A DNA stretch of 64,000 nt from Lepidurus packardi (lineage: Eukaryota > Arthropoda > Branchiopoda > Notostraca > Triopsidae): contig JAKZAN010000005.1 in NCBI GenBank assembly GCA_023053545.1, positions 12,896,001 to 12,960,000 on the forward strand. Reading direction: 5' to 3'. The notes beneath the pieces are model-generated. The model saw only the letters and a list, made by a program, of their open reading frames with translations. It made no database searches and was not told where the DNA came from. Every line of letters starts with the position of its first letter. Position 1 is the stretch's first letter. The position numbers and the translations under genes are program-made. Below, piece after piece: positions 46,290-58,867 of this stretch.

Positions 46290-46671
46290 CTCAGTTCTGC
46301 TGGAAATAAAAGAAAATACAAGAAAATACAAGAATACGCAAGCCATATATTCTTATATTTCTATTATTAAAAAAAAAACAAAGTAGTAGCTAAATTGCTT
46401 TCTTCATTATGACCTGGGATTGATTTTGTCGATATTCCCTGGAAAAGACAATTTTGTTTAGTGTTTTTAACTGCCAATAGGTGGAGAGAATCTACAAAGT
46501 AAACAAGAATGCGTGTATTCAATCAAGATTAACCAAAATGCCTTTTCCCCCGAATTTCAAGGTGAAACGAAAGGAAAATTTTTAATTCTCATTATAGCTT
46601 AAAAAGATATTGTTCTCTTTATAGCTTTATACAGAGAACATCTTCTTTAATAGCTTTATAAATTCGGGGTA
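46290..46671. other. 3' flank of caspase B1
   Basis: Matches 53028-53385 after caspase B2. It ends at the junction with block 2. No gene. Confidence 0.6.
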
Positions 46672-47438
46672 TTCCGGTTTTCTCTTTACATGAAAGTTCA
46701 GCTACTCGTCTCAAAAGTGTTAAGTTACGCCAGGGGGTTACCTGTTGGCATCTGACCTACGTCAGAGCTGGCTAGGTCAGGGGGGGAGAAAGCAGGGAAA
46801 GAAAGGTAGTCGAGTACAGAGAGTTGAGCGAGGGCAAGCGCGAGAGTAGCAGTAGCCGAGTTGAAAGTAGCAGATCTGTAGTCAAGCAAGTGATATTTAG
46901 ATCCATATTATTCCAATCAAAAGTGTACGAGTGTATCAGGCTTTGTACGCTAAATACAGGAACATTCTGTCATTAACAAAAGCAAGGAAGTTAATTGATG
47001 AGAACCCCTACAAGCTGCGGACATCTGAGGAGTCCATTGGAACTCATCGCGGATGTTGATGTCGCCGCCTTGATCGAACAGCTCATCAACTCTTGATACG
47101 TTGTTTGTCTCTATTGCCTTGAATAGAGCTAATGTTAATTGGCGTTCTTGTTTTCTGATCCGGAGGGTTTTCTTTGATGATACTTTGGGGGCTACTTTTC
47201 CGCAATACACGATTTCTTCGTCTTCTTGGATTATTTCTTCGTATACTTGACGTGCTTCGGCTCCTTGGTAAACGACTTCTGGTTCGCTGCTTGAAACACT
47301 AGCCGCCTTAAACGAGTTAGGATCTTGAGGCGTTTCTGAAGCTCTAACGAAGGTTTTTCGTTGGAAGTCATTGGCTAAACGACGAGACCAATTTGAATGA
47401 ATGCTCATGGTTATAACTAAATGCTCCACGCCTGACAA
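46672..47438 (-). pseudogene. Truncated GPANK1 copy
   Basis: 47438 down to about 46981 matches residues 1 to about 153 of the intact gene at 39858-40922. A solo LTR interrupts it inside the ankyrin region, with only about 45 bases of GPANK1 beyond. The finger and G-patch domains were never included. Open frame remains for 162 residues, ending in LTR-derived codons. Confidence 0.9.
46718..46978. mobile_element. Solo LTR (261 bp) inside the GPANK1 copy
   Basis: Starts TGTTAAG and ends TTAACA, with flanking AAAG direct repeats (46714-46717 and 46979-46982). The intact GPANK1 gene reads straight across the insertion point. It is unlike the LTR in caspase B1. No internal region or ORF of an element. 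Confidence 0.83.
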
Positions 47439-48081
47439 TAAAAAAATGATTTAATTTTAAACTATTAAGCTATGAAACAATAATGGCACATTAAAGTGAC
47501 AATATTTACTTTCAATTTCCACACTAAAAAGACGACGAAAAGTTTCTAGAACATCAGGAAGAATATAAACAAACCAGAGAAGAACCTAAATAAAACGTGC
47601 TGTTTTACCTATCCGTACCTATCCGTACTCGTCTTCAGCTAGTTCCAAACCGCGGGCGTATTGCGGATCAGCGTTGTGTAGCATAACCGCACAAATCCGC
47701 AGAAACCTTGAGAATTGATGGAGCATCGTTGCAAAACAATGCTGGCCGCTGGAGAATCAGCGTAATCCATGCATGCAAAATTACTACAAGACGACTATTT
47801 AGATGTGGTTACCTCAAGGAACTTATCATAGATCAATCACAGATATTCCCCCCAAATGAATCATCATATTGCGGTCGAAAAGGCGTTTTCGTGCTGAACG
47901 GGCCTAAAATAGCTCCAAGTCGGGAACAGAAGATCCCCTAAGTTACAGATATTGCCTGAGGGCAATGAAAGAGACCCTGCAAGATGGAGTTCCGTTTGCG
48001 TTTATGAGAAATTCCCCAAACTCTATCCTGCTGCTCGCTGAGTGAGGAAGGGGCTCCCCCGTTCTAATCTTTGAGGCTACG

Positions 48082-48118
48082 TATATAACCACAGGCTTAT
48101 GCTTAAACTTGTTCAGTG
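48082..48118 (+). promoter_or_regulatory. TATA box and initiator of caspase A2
   Basis: TATATAA at 48082 and TTCAGTG with its A at 48115, the same spacing as in block 1. Confidence 0.6.
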
Positions 48119-48420
48119 TGTTCAAAAACTAGTCTCACAGGTGGACTATACTCATGAGACTGCCTCGAACTATCGAAGCAAGGTAAAGAAGAACCGCGAT
48201 ATTGTGAATTGAAAACGTAAACGGAACGCTGGTGAACTTTGAACTTTGAACGCTGATGAACTTGAACGCCGGTGAACTTGAACGCCGGGATTGTTAATCT
48301 AGGTAAACTGTCGTTTTTATAAATTGTTTCCTGTTTAGCTTTAATAGGATAAATCTTGTCTCATAGTTACTGCGAAGTGAGTGCCTTTTAATCTCTTCAA
48401 TCTTCACGAGAGGAAGGAAC

Positions 48421-49719
48421 ATGAGTGGTGCAAGCAATGCCAATGAAATTGACGCTGCAGTTCAAAGCACTGGAAGAGACCTGTACGATGCAATTTCTTT
48501 TACAGAGTAAGTTTCATGAACCTAGTTTGTGGAACAGTTGCTTATAACCTGTTTTATATTGTTAAGGCCCTTGAACCAGCCGTCTTACGTGCAAAATCTG
48601 GCCGTCATGCCAGTTGCACGAGATTCACGTTTTTATAATATGAACCATCCGAAACGAGGGAAGGCTGTTATATTTAATCATATTATGTTTGACAAAATCT
48701 TGCAACTGAACCGAAGAAATGGCAGTGAAAGGGACGGCAAACGACTCCGTGAAGAACTGGAAAAACTAGATTTCGAAGTGACGGATTACACTGACCTTAA
48801 AGCGAAAGACATCGATAAAACTCTGCATGATCGTAAGTTTAATAATATGTTTCATAATAAGTTTAACATCGTAAGCTTAATAATAATAATAGTAGGTTTA
48901 ATACTACTACTACTAATAATAATAATAATAAGCGTAAGTTTAATAATAAGTTTAACGGTTTCCGAGTCTAATAATATGCCAAGAACGAAACTATAAAATT
49001 CATGGAATTTTAGTGGCCCAGGACTCTGGCAATGAGGAAAGTGATTGTATCCTCATTGCGGTTTTTAGCCATGGAGACGCTAATCAGATATTTGCTTCTG
49101 ATAACCCTTACAAACCGGAAATGCTATGGTCACCCTTTACCGCCGATAGGTGTAGACATCTTGCGGGGAAACCAAAGTTTTTCATAATTCAAGTAAGGAT
49201 TCTTTCCAGTACTGTGTATATTGTTTACTTTTATTTACTATTATTAACAAAGCAAAACGCTCAACTTTAAGGCTTGCCAAGGCGACAGAGTGGAGGAAGC
49301 TGTAACATTAATACCTAATTGTAACACTGCTGTCGACAGTTCTGCTGAGTTATCGTACAAGATACCAAATCACGCCGACTTTTTGATAGCTTATTCCACT
49401 ATTCCAGGTAAAAATCATCTAAGAGTGCCTTTGCAACTTTGGACTTAGGCTTGCTTGTTTTTTCTTCACAGGTTTTTATTCATGGCGCAACACTACCGAC
49501 GGTTCATGGTTCATCCAAGCTTTGTGCAAAGCTTTGAGGGAATACGCACACAGGGAGGACTTTCTAAGTGTTCTAACCATCGCCTCCAGGATTGTTGCAA
49601 CAGAGTATCAGTCCAATACCCCGATGATACCTCAAATGCATGAGAAAAAACAGATCCCCTGCCTCACAAGTTTGCTTACTCGCAAAGTTATGTTTCATCC
49701 CAAGCCCAAGCGTCTCTAA
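48421..49719 (+). CDS. Caspase A2, effector-like, intact
   Basis: Five exons: 48421-48506, 48567-48832, 49014-49192, 49272-49407, 49472-49719; 304 residues. The prodomain is short with no adaptor domain, as in effector caspases. MNHPKRGKAVIFNH and RRNGSERDGK fit the large subunit, with the P1-binding Arg in RNG. Catalytic His137 is in VFSHGD and catalytic Cys179 in QACQG. The small subunit begins around FYSWRNTTDGSWFIQAL, with the second pocket Arg. It should cut after Asp in the cytosol during apoptosis or related signalling. Intron 2 (48833-49013) holds an AAT microsatellite, present here and deleted in A1. Confidence 0.93.
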
Positions 49720-50439
49720 AAACCGCGGCAAGCGCCATATTTGTTCCGGGTTCAAGTTAACCAGCGTGAACATGTGTTTAAAGGAAGTTTAAAGGAATGA
49801 AAGGAATGGGTTTAAAGGAATGAAAGAAAAAACGATCTTTTTTACTGTGTCAATCAAAACAAAGTGTTCACTAAATGCAAATCTTATCAAGAACAGGGGT
49901 TAAAGTCAACACTACACAAAGCAGACCTTTGTTTTGAATTATATTACATTATCTTCAAATATAAAAAAATTCCCGGGATTCAATACCAAATGATGTCACT
50001 TAAAGTTCGACTGTTCACGTGTTAAAGCCTTTAGACAAACGGCATGATTCGGTGTGACTCATTCCAGTTTCCTTTGAAACCGATAAAACAATCAAATACA
50101 ATGAAATCCTTGTTCATAACCATTCTTATCTTATTCTTACCTTATCATAACATTTTAAAGGAATAAACTCTTTACAATTAGTGCTTTTAAAATTTAATTA
50201 AAATTTAATTAATTTTAAATTTCAATTTAATTCATTTTTAATTTTTAAAATTAGCGCTTTTAAGTCGCGGATAAAATTAAGAAAAGTTAGGTCAATTTTG
50301 CTGGGGTCAATATTGTTTTAATATGGCTATACATTGAGTACACATTCACAATTAGCTCAGAGAAGATTCGAAAGTAATGGCAGATGCTTCCAACTCTAAT
50401 CCGTCACCCGGCAGAGTATGCATTTAGTACAACGGGAGC
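49720..50439. other. Intergenic
   Basis: 3' side of caspase A2. About 430 bases (49940-50415) are absent from block 1; they are AT-rich, with TTTAATTAAAATT words near 50190-50250. No gene recognised. Confidence 0.55.
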
Positions 50440-51017
50440 TCACGGTTGCGCATTGGCGCCACTTACGTTCAGCATGTTGTACAGCAATGTGGAGAAGATA
50501 TTATTAGGCAGATAGGCTCGCCCGAGCCAAATTCCTAAGCCTCCGGCTATGCCCAAAAAGATCCCAGCGGGAGTAACAGCAACCGGTTCTACTTCTACCA
50601 TAAACGTAACCAGTTTGGGTCTTCCGATCTTTAAACGGTACCCGATTTCCAGTCCGAGCACATCTATCCTGTTAGCAAAGGACCAAGTGGCGCTTACCTA
50701 AACCTCAAGTGTTTATTATTCATTTACTTTAGTTCAAAGTGCATAAGATTACCGGGCCTACACTAGTTTCCAAAACGGTGTCTATAGCGTCCGACACAGT
50801 GCGTGTCAAACTGGTTGTAGTCGTTGTTGAGTCAAGGACACAGGCAGCCTGAGAGCAGTAAACTTTCTTGGATTGAGCAAAGAATTTGATTCTATTCACG
50901 AACTCATCAAGTTAAGCTATCTGTAATGTGACTAATGCAAATACAAACTTACGCTAAGAAAGAGGGGACTCCCAAGATTAAACGGTGCGGGGACTTTTCC
51001 ACATACGGTTCAGACAT
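50440..51017 (-). CDS. Unrecognised 153-aa protein with hydrophobic segment (block 2)
   Basis: Copy of the gene at 43316-43893 with the same three exons: about 51017-50953, 50891-50753 and 50697-50440. Opens MSEPYVEKSPHRLILGVPSF; the hydrophobic segment reads PAGIFLGIAGGLGIWLGRAY. Frame and splice sites are intact and differences are mostly single-residue substitutions, consistent with coding constraint. Divergent to caspase B2. Function unknown. Confidence 0.62.
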
Positions 51018-51384
51018 GTTGCTTTCACAAAGATAAACTTTCAAGGAGGACCGGCGTAGTCTAAACAACTCAAGACGCAACCCACTCGGAAACTACGTCA
51101 CGTGATGTCGACGCCCATAGCTACTGATCAGCATGTAGTGTTTTATCTAACGCATGCTTTTTTTCCGGGTCCACTCTCGTGGGGTTTTATAGTTCCCCGA
51201 ATCCCGCCAGCGGTACCACACGTAAGCTGCTAAAAGTTCCCCTACGAAGGGAACAGAAAGGAAACTAGAGGATAGTATAGCTTTGCTTTCAGATGTCTAT
51301 GCTTAGTCGACTAACACCAACGCGCTTTAGCGACAACTCTTCACTTCCCATTCTTGAGTGTACGTGGATCAGTACGTTGGAAAC

Positions 51385-53027
51385 ATGGGTGTGGCAAACG
51401 GGACAGGGACTGCGGAACCACTAGAGGGAGATGTTCTTGAAGCGTCCCAATCCGCGGATCTCGAGGAAAGCAAGGAACACTCAATATTAATGTGAGTATC
51501 TCTACAAGACAGTGTGCTCAGCTTGTTGGTTTATTATTCAATTGCGATTTGTAGTCTGCCAACCAGTACGCTGGAAGATGACATCAAGTACTTTATGGGG
51601 CATAAACACCGTGGTTACGCTTATCTCTTTAACCATGAAAACTACTTGCCCATGTCCAATTCGGATGTGACATTGAGAACGCGGAAGGATTCACAGATAG
51701 ATGTGAAAAACATGAAGAAAGCTCTTAAAAGTCTGGGCTTCAAAGTGAAGATCTTCACAGACGCTTCGTACCATAGGCTGTCAGCTGAAATTGCCCAGTG
51801 TACGCATGAAATACGTTATTCTACTTTATTATAAATAATAATTAAATATTAGAAATAATAAGCTTATTTATAAATAAAAAATTGGATTATATGTATATTA
51901 CCTTAGATTACCCAATCTATTAAAATATAAAATAGTTAAAATATAAATATTGGATACGTTATTGTTCAATAATTAAATACTACTTCACTATTTTTTGTGT
52001 ATTCAATTAACAATTACTTCTTTGACAGTGTCGAAGATGAACCACTCGGATTCCGATTGCGTGTTAGTTGCAGTGTTTACTCATGGAGGGCGTAATGCAC
52101 TTTACGCGTTCGATAAAAGTTATCAACCCAAAATACTATGGGAACCCTTTCTGCCTCAAAATTGCCCTACGTTAGCCGGAAAACCGAAGCTTTTCTTCAT
52201 ACAGGTTTCACAATGTTTGCTTTTAATCTTAAGGAAGTTCGTTAGTTAATATACTTCGTGTTTTCCGTATAGGCCTGCCGGGGGACACGAGTGGACGCTG
52301 GAACGACACTACTGCCCAAAAGAGGAGGAGCCTCGGCCCAACTGAGCGGGAACCTTCAAATTCGAACTGAGGTCGACGCGGTTGCGGTACGTGCAACAGA
52401 CAGGGGTCTTTTCCCATTTTCGATTCCATCCCATGCCGATTTCCTTATCTCTTGCAGCACTACACCAGGTAGAATATTCAAACTAGCGTCAGTGGCTAGA
52501 TATATTTCAAATCTGTTTATGTTTTACTTGTTTTTAAAAAAAATATGAAATTTAGGATTCCTGTCCTATCGGGACGAAGTAGTGTCAGCGAATCATTGGT
52601 CATTCTCGTTATTTGGCCTCATCCACTTATTTGTACCCCGTTCGCTCTTCCGACGGCCAAGTAATGCTTTCCTTCATAATATCACCGTTGATTGTAATGT
52701 TTGTTTGGGGTGATTCTAGTGCTTCGCTGGCCATTTCAATCTCAGGCTGCGACGACTCCAGCAAGTGGAAACAGTGCTTTTGAAGCTGGCTCCTGGTTCG
52801 TTCAAACTCTGGCCCAAGTACTCCAGGAATTTTCCCATGAAGAAGATTTGCTCTCCATGTTAGGTATCGTCAGCTGTAGAGTTGCAACCCGGTTCCAATC
52901 TTGTACTGATGACGAAGATTTGAACGGAAAGATGCAGAACCCATGCTTGCATTCAACACTCATTCGGAAGCTGTTCTTTGAACCCAAAATTGCCGCTTCC
53001 AATCATGCCCCCTGTTCGCTCCTTTAA
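51385..53027 (+). CDS. Caspase B2, intact
   Basis: Six exons: 51385-51491, 51555-51799, 52029-52204, 52273-52468, 52556-52578, 52746-53027; 342 residues. Catalytic His136 is in VAVFTHGG and catalytic Cys178 in QACRG. The linker contains PKRGGASAQLSG, missing from B1. The small subunit has FLSYRDE and AGSWFVQTLAQVLQEF. The prodomain is acidic, without CARD or DED. The usual YSWRN motif is diverged to LSYRD, but Arg is kept. This looks like an active caspase of a lineage-specific pair with A2. Confidence 0.92.
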
Positions 53028-53739
53028 CTCAGTTCTGCTGGAAATAAAAGAAAATACAAGAATGCGCAAGCCATATATTCTTATATTTCTATTATTAAAA
53101 AAAAGGAGTAGCTAAATTGCTTTGTTCATTATGACCTGGGATTGATTTTGTAGATATTCCCTGGAAAAGACAATTTCGTTTAGTGTTTTTAACCGTCGAT
53201 AGGTGGAGAGAATCTACAAAGTAAACAAGAATGCGTGTATTCAATCAAGAGTAACCAAAATACCCTTTTCCCCGAAATTAAAGGTGAAATGATTTTGAAA
53301 TTTTTTATATTCTCATTATAGCTTAAAAAGATATGGTTCTCTTTATAGCTTTATATAGAGAACATCTTCTATAATAGCTTTAGAAATTCCGGGTTCTGGC
53401 AATAGATGGCGAAGCGGGCTGTGTCAACCAAGAGCTTCACATCCGTCGCGATCAATCTTTGATTTGAAGCTAAAATTGTGATTGTTTATGGAAGGAACGA
53501 CTCAAGTAATACATTCCGAATGTCAGCGACCATTTAGAAAGCAATAGAAGACATACAGTGCACGTACACTTATACGTTTGTTCATGTATTGATCTCGATT
53601 TTAGTAATCGACCAAATCTAGCAAAATAGTCGCCAAACTAAATATCCATTTCATGTTAATTAGAAATATAAAATAATACTGAATGGATTTGGAAAGTAAA
53701 CTGACGTGCAGACAGTCTAATTGTTAACATTTGAGTTCG
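53028..53739. other. Intergenic, end of block 2
   Basis: Similarity to block 1 ends near 53385. The rest carries no recognisable gene. Confidence 0.55.
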
Positions 53740-55344
53740 TTAACAACCGTTAACAACACAGTACATTGCCTTGGAATCTGGTTCCGTTCCGGCCAAAATT
53801 GGTGACAATTGACATGAGAGACTCTGCTCTCTGTAGGCAAATCCTTTACAGGAGCTGGAATCGGAGCAAAATGACCGACACGTGTCGAAGTCTGGGATTG
53901 CGGCTGGTATAAAGAATACACCATTGTTGTTCCTCATATCAAATACATATTCGCATTTACAGATGAAACACTTCGAGCCAGTGGTTGTTGCTGCTATACA
54001 TTCGCTTATTGTGAATTACTAGATCTTTTTTCATATTTAGCACTTTGGACTTACTAATTCTGTATTCGCCACCGGTTAGACTGCCCGAAGCACAAGAAGG
54101 TGTGGTTTGGTTCTGAACTATGTTTTTCTAAAGTAAGGTATGATTTACTTGTTGTTAAAGTAAAATGAATTAGTTTGTAATGCATGACTTGAAGTAATTC
54201 TGGTATATTACCTTGCAGTAGCAAGTTGCATAGCCTGAATCATTAACAGGCATTTGCAAAACGGAAGAATACAGGGTGCACGTACTATTGCCATTGTAGT
54301 ACGAAAAACCAGTGCAGGCAATATCGGCTGCGCAAGTGTCGTAGCAATTTTGGATGTTGGCAGCTGTAGTAATGTTTATGATGGTACTCAATCTGCTATT
54401 TTCGAAACAGACGATACTTGGACAGCTGCTGCTAGCATTGCTTGTGGTTACGTTAACAACAAATACTGTCCACAATAAATAACAATTTTACAAGCTAGGC
54501 TTGTTTTAAGATTCTTACTTGGCCAAGCGGTTGTAGTCGTCAGATCCTGAACTGTTGTTAAAACACTTGTAGTAGCTACATCCTGAATAGTTGCAACCGT
54601 GACTAGTGATGACGGTTGTACCACAGTCGTAGTTGTCAGATCCTGAACTGTTGTTAAAACACTTGTAATAGCTCTATCCTGAATAGTTGTAAGTGTGACT
54701 AGTGGTGACGGTTGTACCACAGTCGTACTGGTCAGGACCGGGATGTTTGTAGGTGGAGGAGGCGTATTGATCGGAAATTGCATAAATGTGACTCCAACCG
54801 TTGTATTGGTCAAACCGAGAAGAGCTGTGATAACCGAAGTCTGAGTAGTTGTAACAACTGCTGGTGATGTCTGTACGGTACTGTTTGTAGACTATAAAAT
54901 TCAACATAACATAATGTATATGTGAGAAAACTGGTTTTGAACTTCTCTCTGGTTTTGAATTAGAAAACTTAGTGCGAAAACTGGTTTTGAAGTAGTTTTA
55001 CTGGATTTTACTTGAGAGTTTGTTACTGCCAGTTGGGTCCCTGGAGAACGTGAACAGCGAGACGTCTCTGTGGATTGGAAAGTACACATTCGCGTACTAG
55101 CATTCCATGAGAAACTGGTGCAATGATAAGAAACAGCATTGAGGCACGAAATAGCACAAGTGATCGAGGACACAGTCCATCGTAAGGAAGATGGCTCGGT
55201 TACGGAATCATTTGAAGCCGTACCGCAGTCAAAGCGGACCCTCAGGTTTTCAATGGAACGCGTTTGGGGTCGAACCAATGGCAGAAACGTTAGCAGGCCA
55301 AAGATTAGACTACATCTACGACTGAAGAAAAGTCTTACTTCCAT
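53740..55344 (-). CDS. Secreted three-apple, Thr-rich protein
   Basis: Five exons: 55344-55012, 54891-54519, 54465-54212, 54127-54055, 53993-53740; 428 residues. A signal peptide (CSLIFGLLTFLPLVRPQ) is followed by a PAN/apple-like module (ITCAISCLNAVSYHCTSFSW). Next comes a Thr/Ser-rich, probably O-glycosylated linker in which the unit TSVLTTVQDLTTTT occurs twice. A second apple-like module (NCYDTCAADIACTGFSYYNG) and a third C-terminal one (TCRSFCSDSSSCKGFAYREQ) follow. No membrane anchor is seen. Likely extracellular, binding protein or carbohydrate; role unknown. Confidence 0.8.
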
Positions 55345-56751
55345 TTCTACTAGATCTTAACGTCGTATGTCAAATTTGCCCTGGATGGAGAGTCTCGTGG
55401 AGGATCTTGGGGAAGTACCGGCCGCTTCAGTTGGATGGTAGGGACTGATTTTCTGGGATATATGCTTCTGCATACAGCAGGCGATTGCTTCTGCCGTGCC
55501 ACAGTCGGAAAAACATGACCAGTGAAAAATAATACTCCCAAAAAACAAGAGGCATACTAGTGATTACAAAGAAAGGTCGGTCAAGGGTGTGTGGTCAAAC
55601 GGGCTTGTTTTCTTGCTGGGGTCGCTTCGGTAATGTTCTCTTAGCTGGTTATTACTGCTTAGTGATAGACATTATCCAAGGTTATTATCTATCACATACA
55701 ATGGCAAGTATAGGGCACAAAAGGGCGTGAGTGGGAAGCAACGTTGTATAGCATAAAGGGTATCAACGAGCTATTGGAAGCAATAATGTTTGACACAAGA
55801 TTGTTTGTCAAAACAAGTTTTATGCTCACTTATAGAGGTCAGCATTGAATGCCTTAGCTTCTATTATTCCTGGTGGCGACGCCTTGCAAAAGAAAGAAAG
55901 GTCAGAAAACCAAACCAAGGAGCAGCTTGGTAGCAAGTGCTGATTGGTTGATTCACTCATCCTGCTGTAGACGTGGTATGTTGTTTTTCACTTTCTTACA
56001 AAGGAAATATACAAAAGAAATCAATGAATTGGAATGAGTATGCACCTGCCTAATGGCACACCTTCACACCCTGTCAGGTACCAAGTAGAATTTCATCCAG
56101 AGTAGATGCAGTCAAGAAGATAGGTAATTCTCGACTCCGGGAGCATATCAGGACAGTTTAGCATTAAAAGGAAGAGGCCTTCTGCTCCTTTTCGTGAGGG
56201 TTGGTAACAACAGCAAAATTTGTGGTTCGGATCCTGACAATTGGAAGTCGATAATCTGCTCCGGAGAAGTTGTGAACACACTTTGCATTGTCAGAATTAA
56301 TTGCTTCAGGTGAAGTGATCCGCTCTGGCAGTGGACCATAAAGGATCAAGGTGAAATAACCGGTACAGACATGTTTATGTCCGCACTTGGTAGTTTACCC
56401 TTTGTTCTTACCAGTAAGGATGGGCAAAGAGTGAAAGACTGAATGTTCATAATACAAGTCGTATAGGATATCAATAATAATCAAAGGGGACCAGCAATGC
56501 AATCCTAAGGTCTGAGCACCTTAACCCCAGTGCACGTACTTCGTCGTACCAAAGACAAAAGTAATCGATGGATTCAAGGAGTGTTTCGTTGCCATTCTAT
56601 GTAAGTTTTTACTCGGTAGTTGTATGAATCCAGTTTTGACCCCGAAAAGAACCAACACACAAAAGATCCTCAGCTACAACAAAAACTATAGGCCAGGACT
56701 GGAAAACGGCCAACAGTTGCGGGTACTTGTCATTCGTACGAGGTTGATAGA
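55345..56751. other. Intergenic
   Basis: No gene supported. 56341-56751 is homologous to 59545-59975 and is the 5' flank of the duplicated apple-like unit. Confidence 0.55.
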
Positions 56752-58018
56752 ATGGATTGGTTGACCTGTTTCGTATCTCTTACAACTGTCCTTGGCTCTT
56801 CAGGTATGGCTGTGATGTTGAAAATCAAGTTAAAACGTAAAATTTGTCTGTTTCTTACTCAAGGTGACGTGCTATGGGGAAGAATTGCCAGTAGCAGCCA
56901 GTACTATAATTCTAGATTGGTATTTGAAGACCCGGATGTTGTGCTCACTCTTTTTGGCTATTCAAGTTCGTAATTTTTAAATCATTCGACGGTAGAAAGA
57001 TCCTGCTAGACTCCCCCTTCCTTACAGAGTCGAGCCCAGAGCTTTGGACCCGAATGGCTTGTGCTAGGGAATGCCTGGCATTTGCGAGCTGCCAAGCCTT
57101 CAATTTCTATCCAAACGAATCACACTACATCTGCGAACTACTGATCCATGGCTTTTGCCAGACTACAACCAGGAGATTCTCCCTAAAAGCTCAGCCTGGC
57201 GGTACGGTCTACGATAAATTAAGTGGTACTATGACCAAATCATGCCTCGACCAAAGGTTTGAGGGTGTGTCAGCTCAAGCGTGGTGCGAGACAGCCCGTC
57301 CAGGGTGTACCGGCACCTGGCCAGGTTGTACTAATTGCGTTCAGTCCTGTTCCGATTGCAAAACTCGTTACAATAAAGCAGGTAAGAAGCTCTCAAAGCC
57401 CACTAATCTTTCAGATCACTTTGCTGATTCGGATGTGTTTTAAACTTTCTTGTTAATACTACAGGATACCACACATGTACGATCTACCCTGGCGGGACAC
57501 TAACACAGCCAATCTTCGCTTTTTGTTACGAAAGGAAGAATTATATTATAAAAAGGCAAGTTAACCTTCAGAACGGGGATGTGAACGAATATTTGATGGA
57601 CTTGGTTGACATGAATCGCTTGGTGGAATTAAAAACTTACACCCAACTAGAGATTTATTTCTACAGCGCGTTGTGGCATATTTATTTCGCGTACTACCGG
57701 AATCCGTACATCGACATCAAAGGTACCTTGAGCAATCTAACATTCCTCTCCTCAAGCCCGGTGGCGAACGTGGACAGTTTGGGTTTAAACGGGACAGCCT
57801 TAGCTCCATCTCCTTTTATTTGGGTTTCGAATGATAGTGAACACTGTGGCTCGTTCTGGCAATTCAAAGTCAGCAACGCACTCCACTGCCCCGGGGGAGG
57901 CTTTGGGGTATTTGGTACCGTAAAGCTTAACGCCTCAGGGCAAGTAATACACTCTGGCATGCAATGGCCAGCAGCAAATGGGGAACTTTTACAAATCTGC
58001 GACATAGGATTGGTTTAA
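56752..58018 (+). CDS. Secreted apple-like family protein, copy 1
   Basis: Four exons: 56752-56803, 56864-56965, 57028-57381, 57465-58018, all junctions in phase 1; 353 residues. Exon 1 is a signal peptide (WLTCFVSLTTVLGSS). Exon 3 carries an apple/PAN-like module (MACARECLAFASCQAFNFYP) and a second Cys-rich part (CETARPGCTGTWPGCTNC). Exon 4 is a domain I do not recognise (PYIDIKGTLSNLTF, FIWVSNDSEHCGSFWQFKVS, GTVKLNASGQVIHSGMQW) with several N-glycosylation sites. Probably extracellular. Near-identical in layout to the gene at 59976. Confidence 0.82.
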
Positions 58019-58189
58019 TTACATATACACACGTTTCCGTCGTTGCGTGATACACCCTTCACCTTGTTGTGTATTGTCCTGTTTTTAATTGGGAGTGGCT
58101 ACTGTACCATTGTAACCGTACTATTGTACGACTGTACAATGTAGTCAAACGACTGTACTATTGAATCAACCGTAAAAAAATGTTTTACG

Positions 58190-58384
58190 GTTTCCAATGA
58201 TAGTGAACACTGTGGCTCGTTCTGGCAATTCAAAGTCAGCAACGCACTCCAGTGCCCCGGGGAAGACTTTGGCGTATCTGGTACCGTGAAGCTTAACGCC
58301 TCAGGCCAAGTCATACACTCTGGCATGCAATGGCCCGCAGCCAATGGGGAACTTTTAAAATACTGCGACATAGGATTGGCTTAA
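58190..58384 (+). pseudogene. Fragment of the apple-like gene C-terminus
   Basis: 65 codons matching the last part of the neighbouring gene (VSNDSEHCGSFWQFKVS to CDIGLA and stop), open but without upstream exons. It reads CPGEDFGVSG where the intact gene has CPGGGFGVFG. Likely left by unequal crossover. Confidence 0.88.
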
Positions 58385-58867
58385 TGACATACACACACGT
58401 TTCCGTTGTTGTGTAATACACCCTTCACCTTGTTGTGTATTGTCCTCTTTCTTTGCAATGGCAACAGCGAGGAAAAATACACAATTTCTATAGTAGAAAC
58501 AGAATCTTGAAAGGTTACCAAGTTTACTGGAAGTTACCTTAGATAATTTATCCTAATTTCTTTCGTATGCTTCTGGTAGGTAGCAAGTATCGACTGAAAC
58601 CACGAAAGGCCCAAAGCCAACCCGGGAAACACTAGCGTAAGGCATATTCAGCCGATTCGATCAGACATATCGGAAAGTCTGGTAACAAAAGGTGTCGTTG
58701 AACTATACGTTCCATGTATAGGCTGTATCTTGACTCCTTTATCCTTTGATTCATGAAGAAAAGGCAAAAGGAATCAACGATAACACGAACCAAAGTCACA
58801 AGCTACTACCTTTTCTCCGACTTCTACCTTGGATACACAAAATTGTCTAAAATATTTGAAAAAATAT

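Larger units (their letters stand above)
40425..46671. repeat. Segmental duplication, block 1
   Basis: From mid-GPANK1 (ttttctctttacatgaa) rightwards, the sequence is repeated as block 2 starting at 46672. Block 1 carries the 5' part of GPANK1, caspase A1, the small minus-strand gene and caspase B1. Exon structure and spacing are collinear. It differs by a solo LTR in caspase B1 and several indels. Confidence 0.92.
46672..53385. repeat. Segmental duplication, block 2
   Basis: Collinear copy of block 1, beginning in GPANK1 sequence and ending near 53385, where similarity to the block 1 end stops. Block-specific changes are a solo LTR in GPANK1, a longer intron 2 in caspase A2, and about 430 extra bases at 49940-50415. 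Confidence 0.92.
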
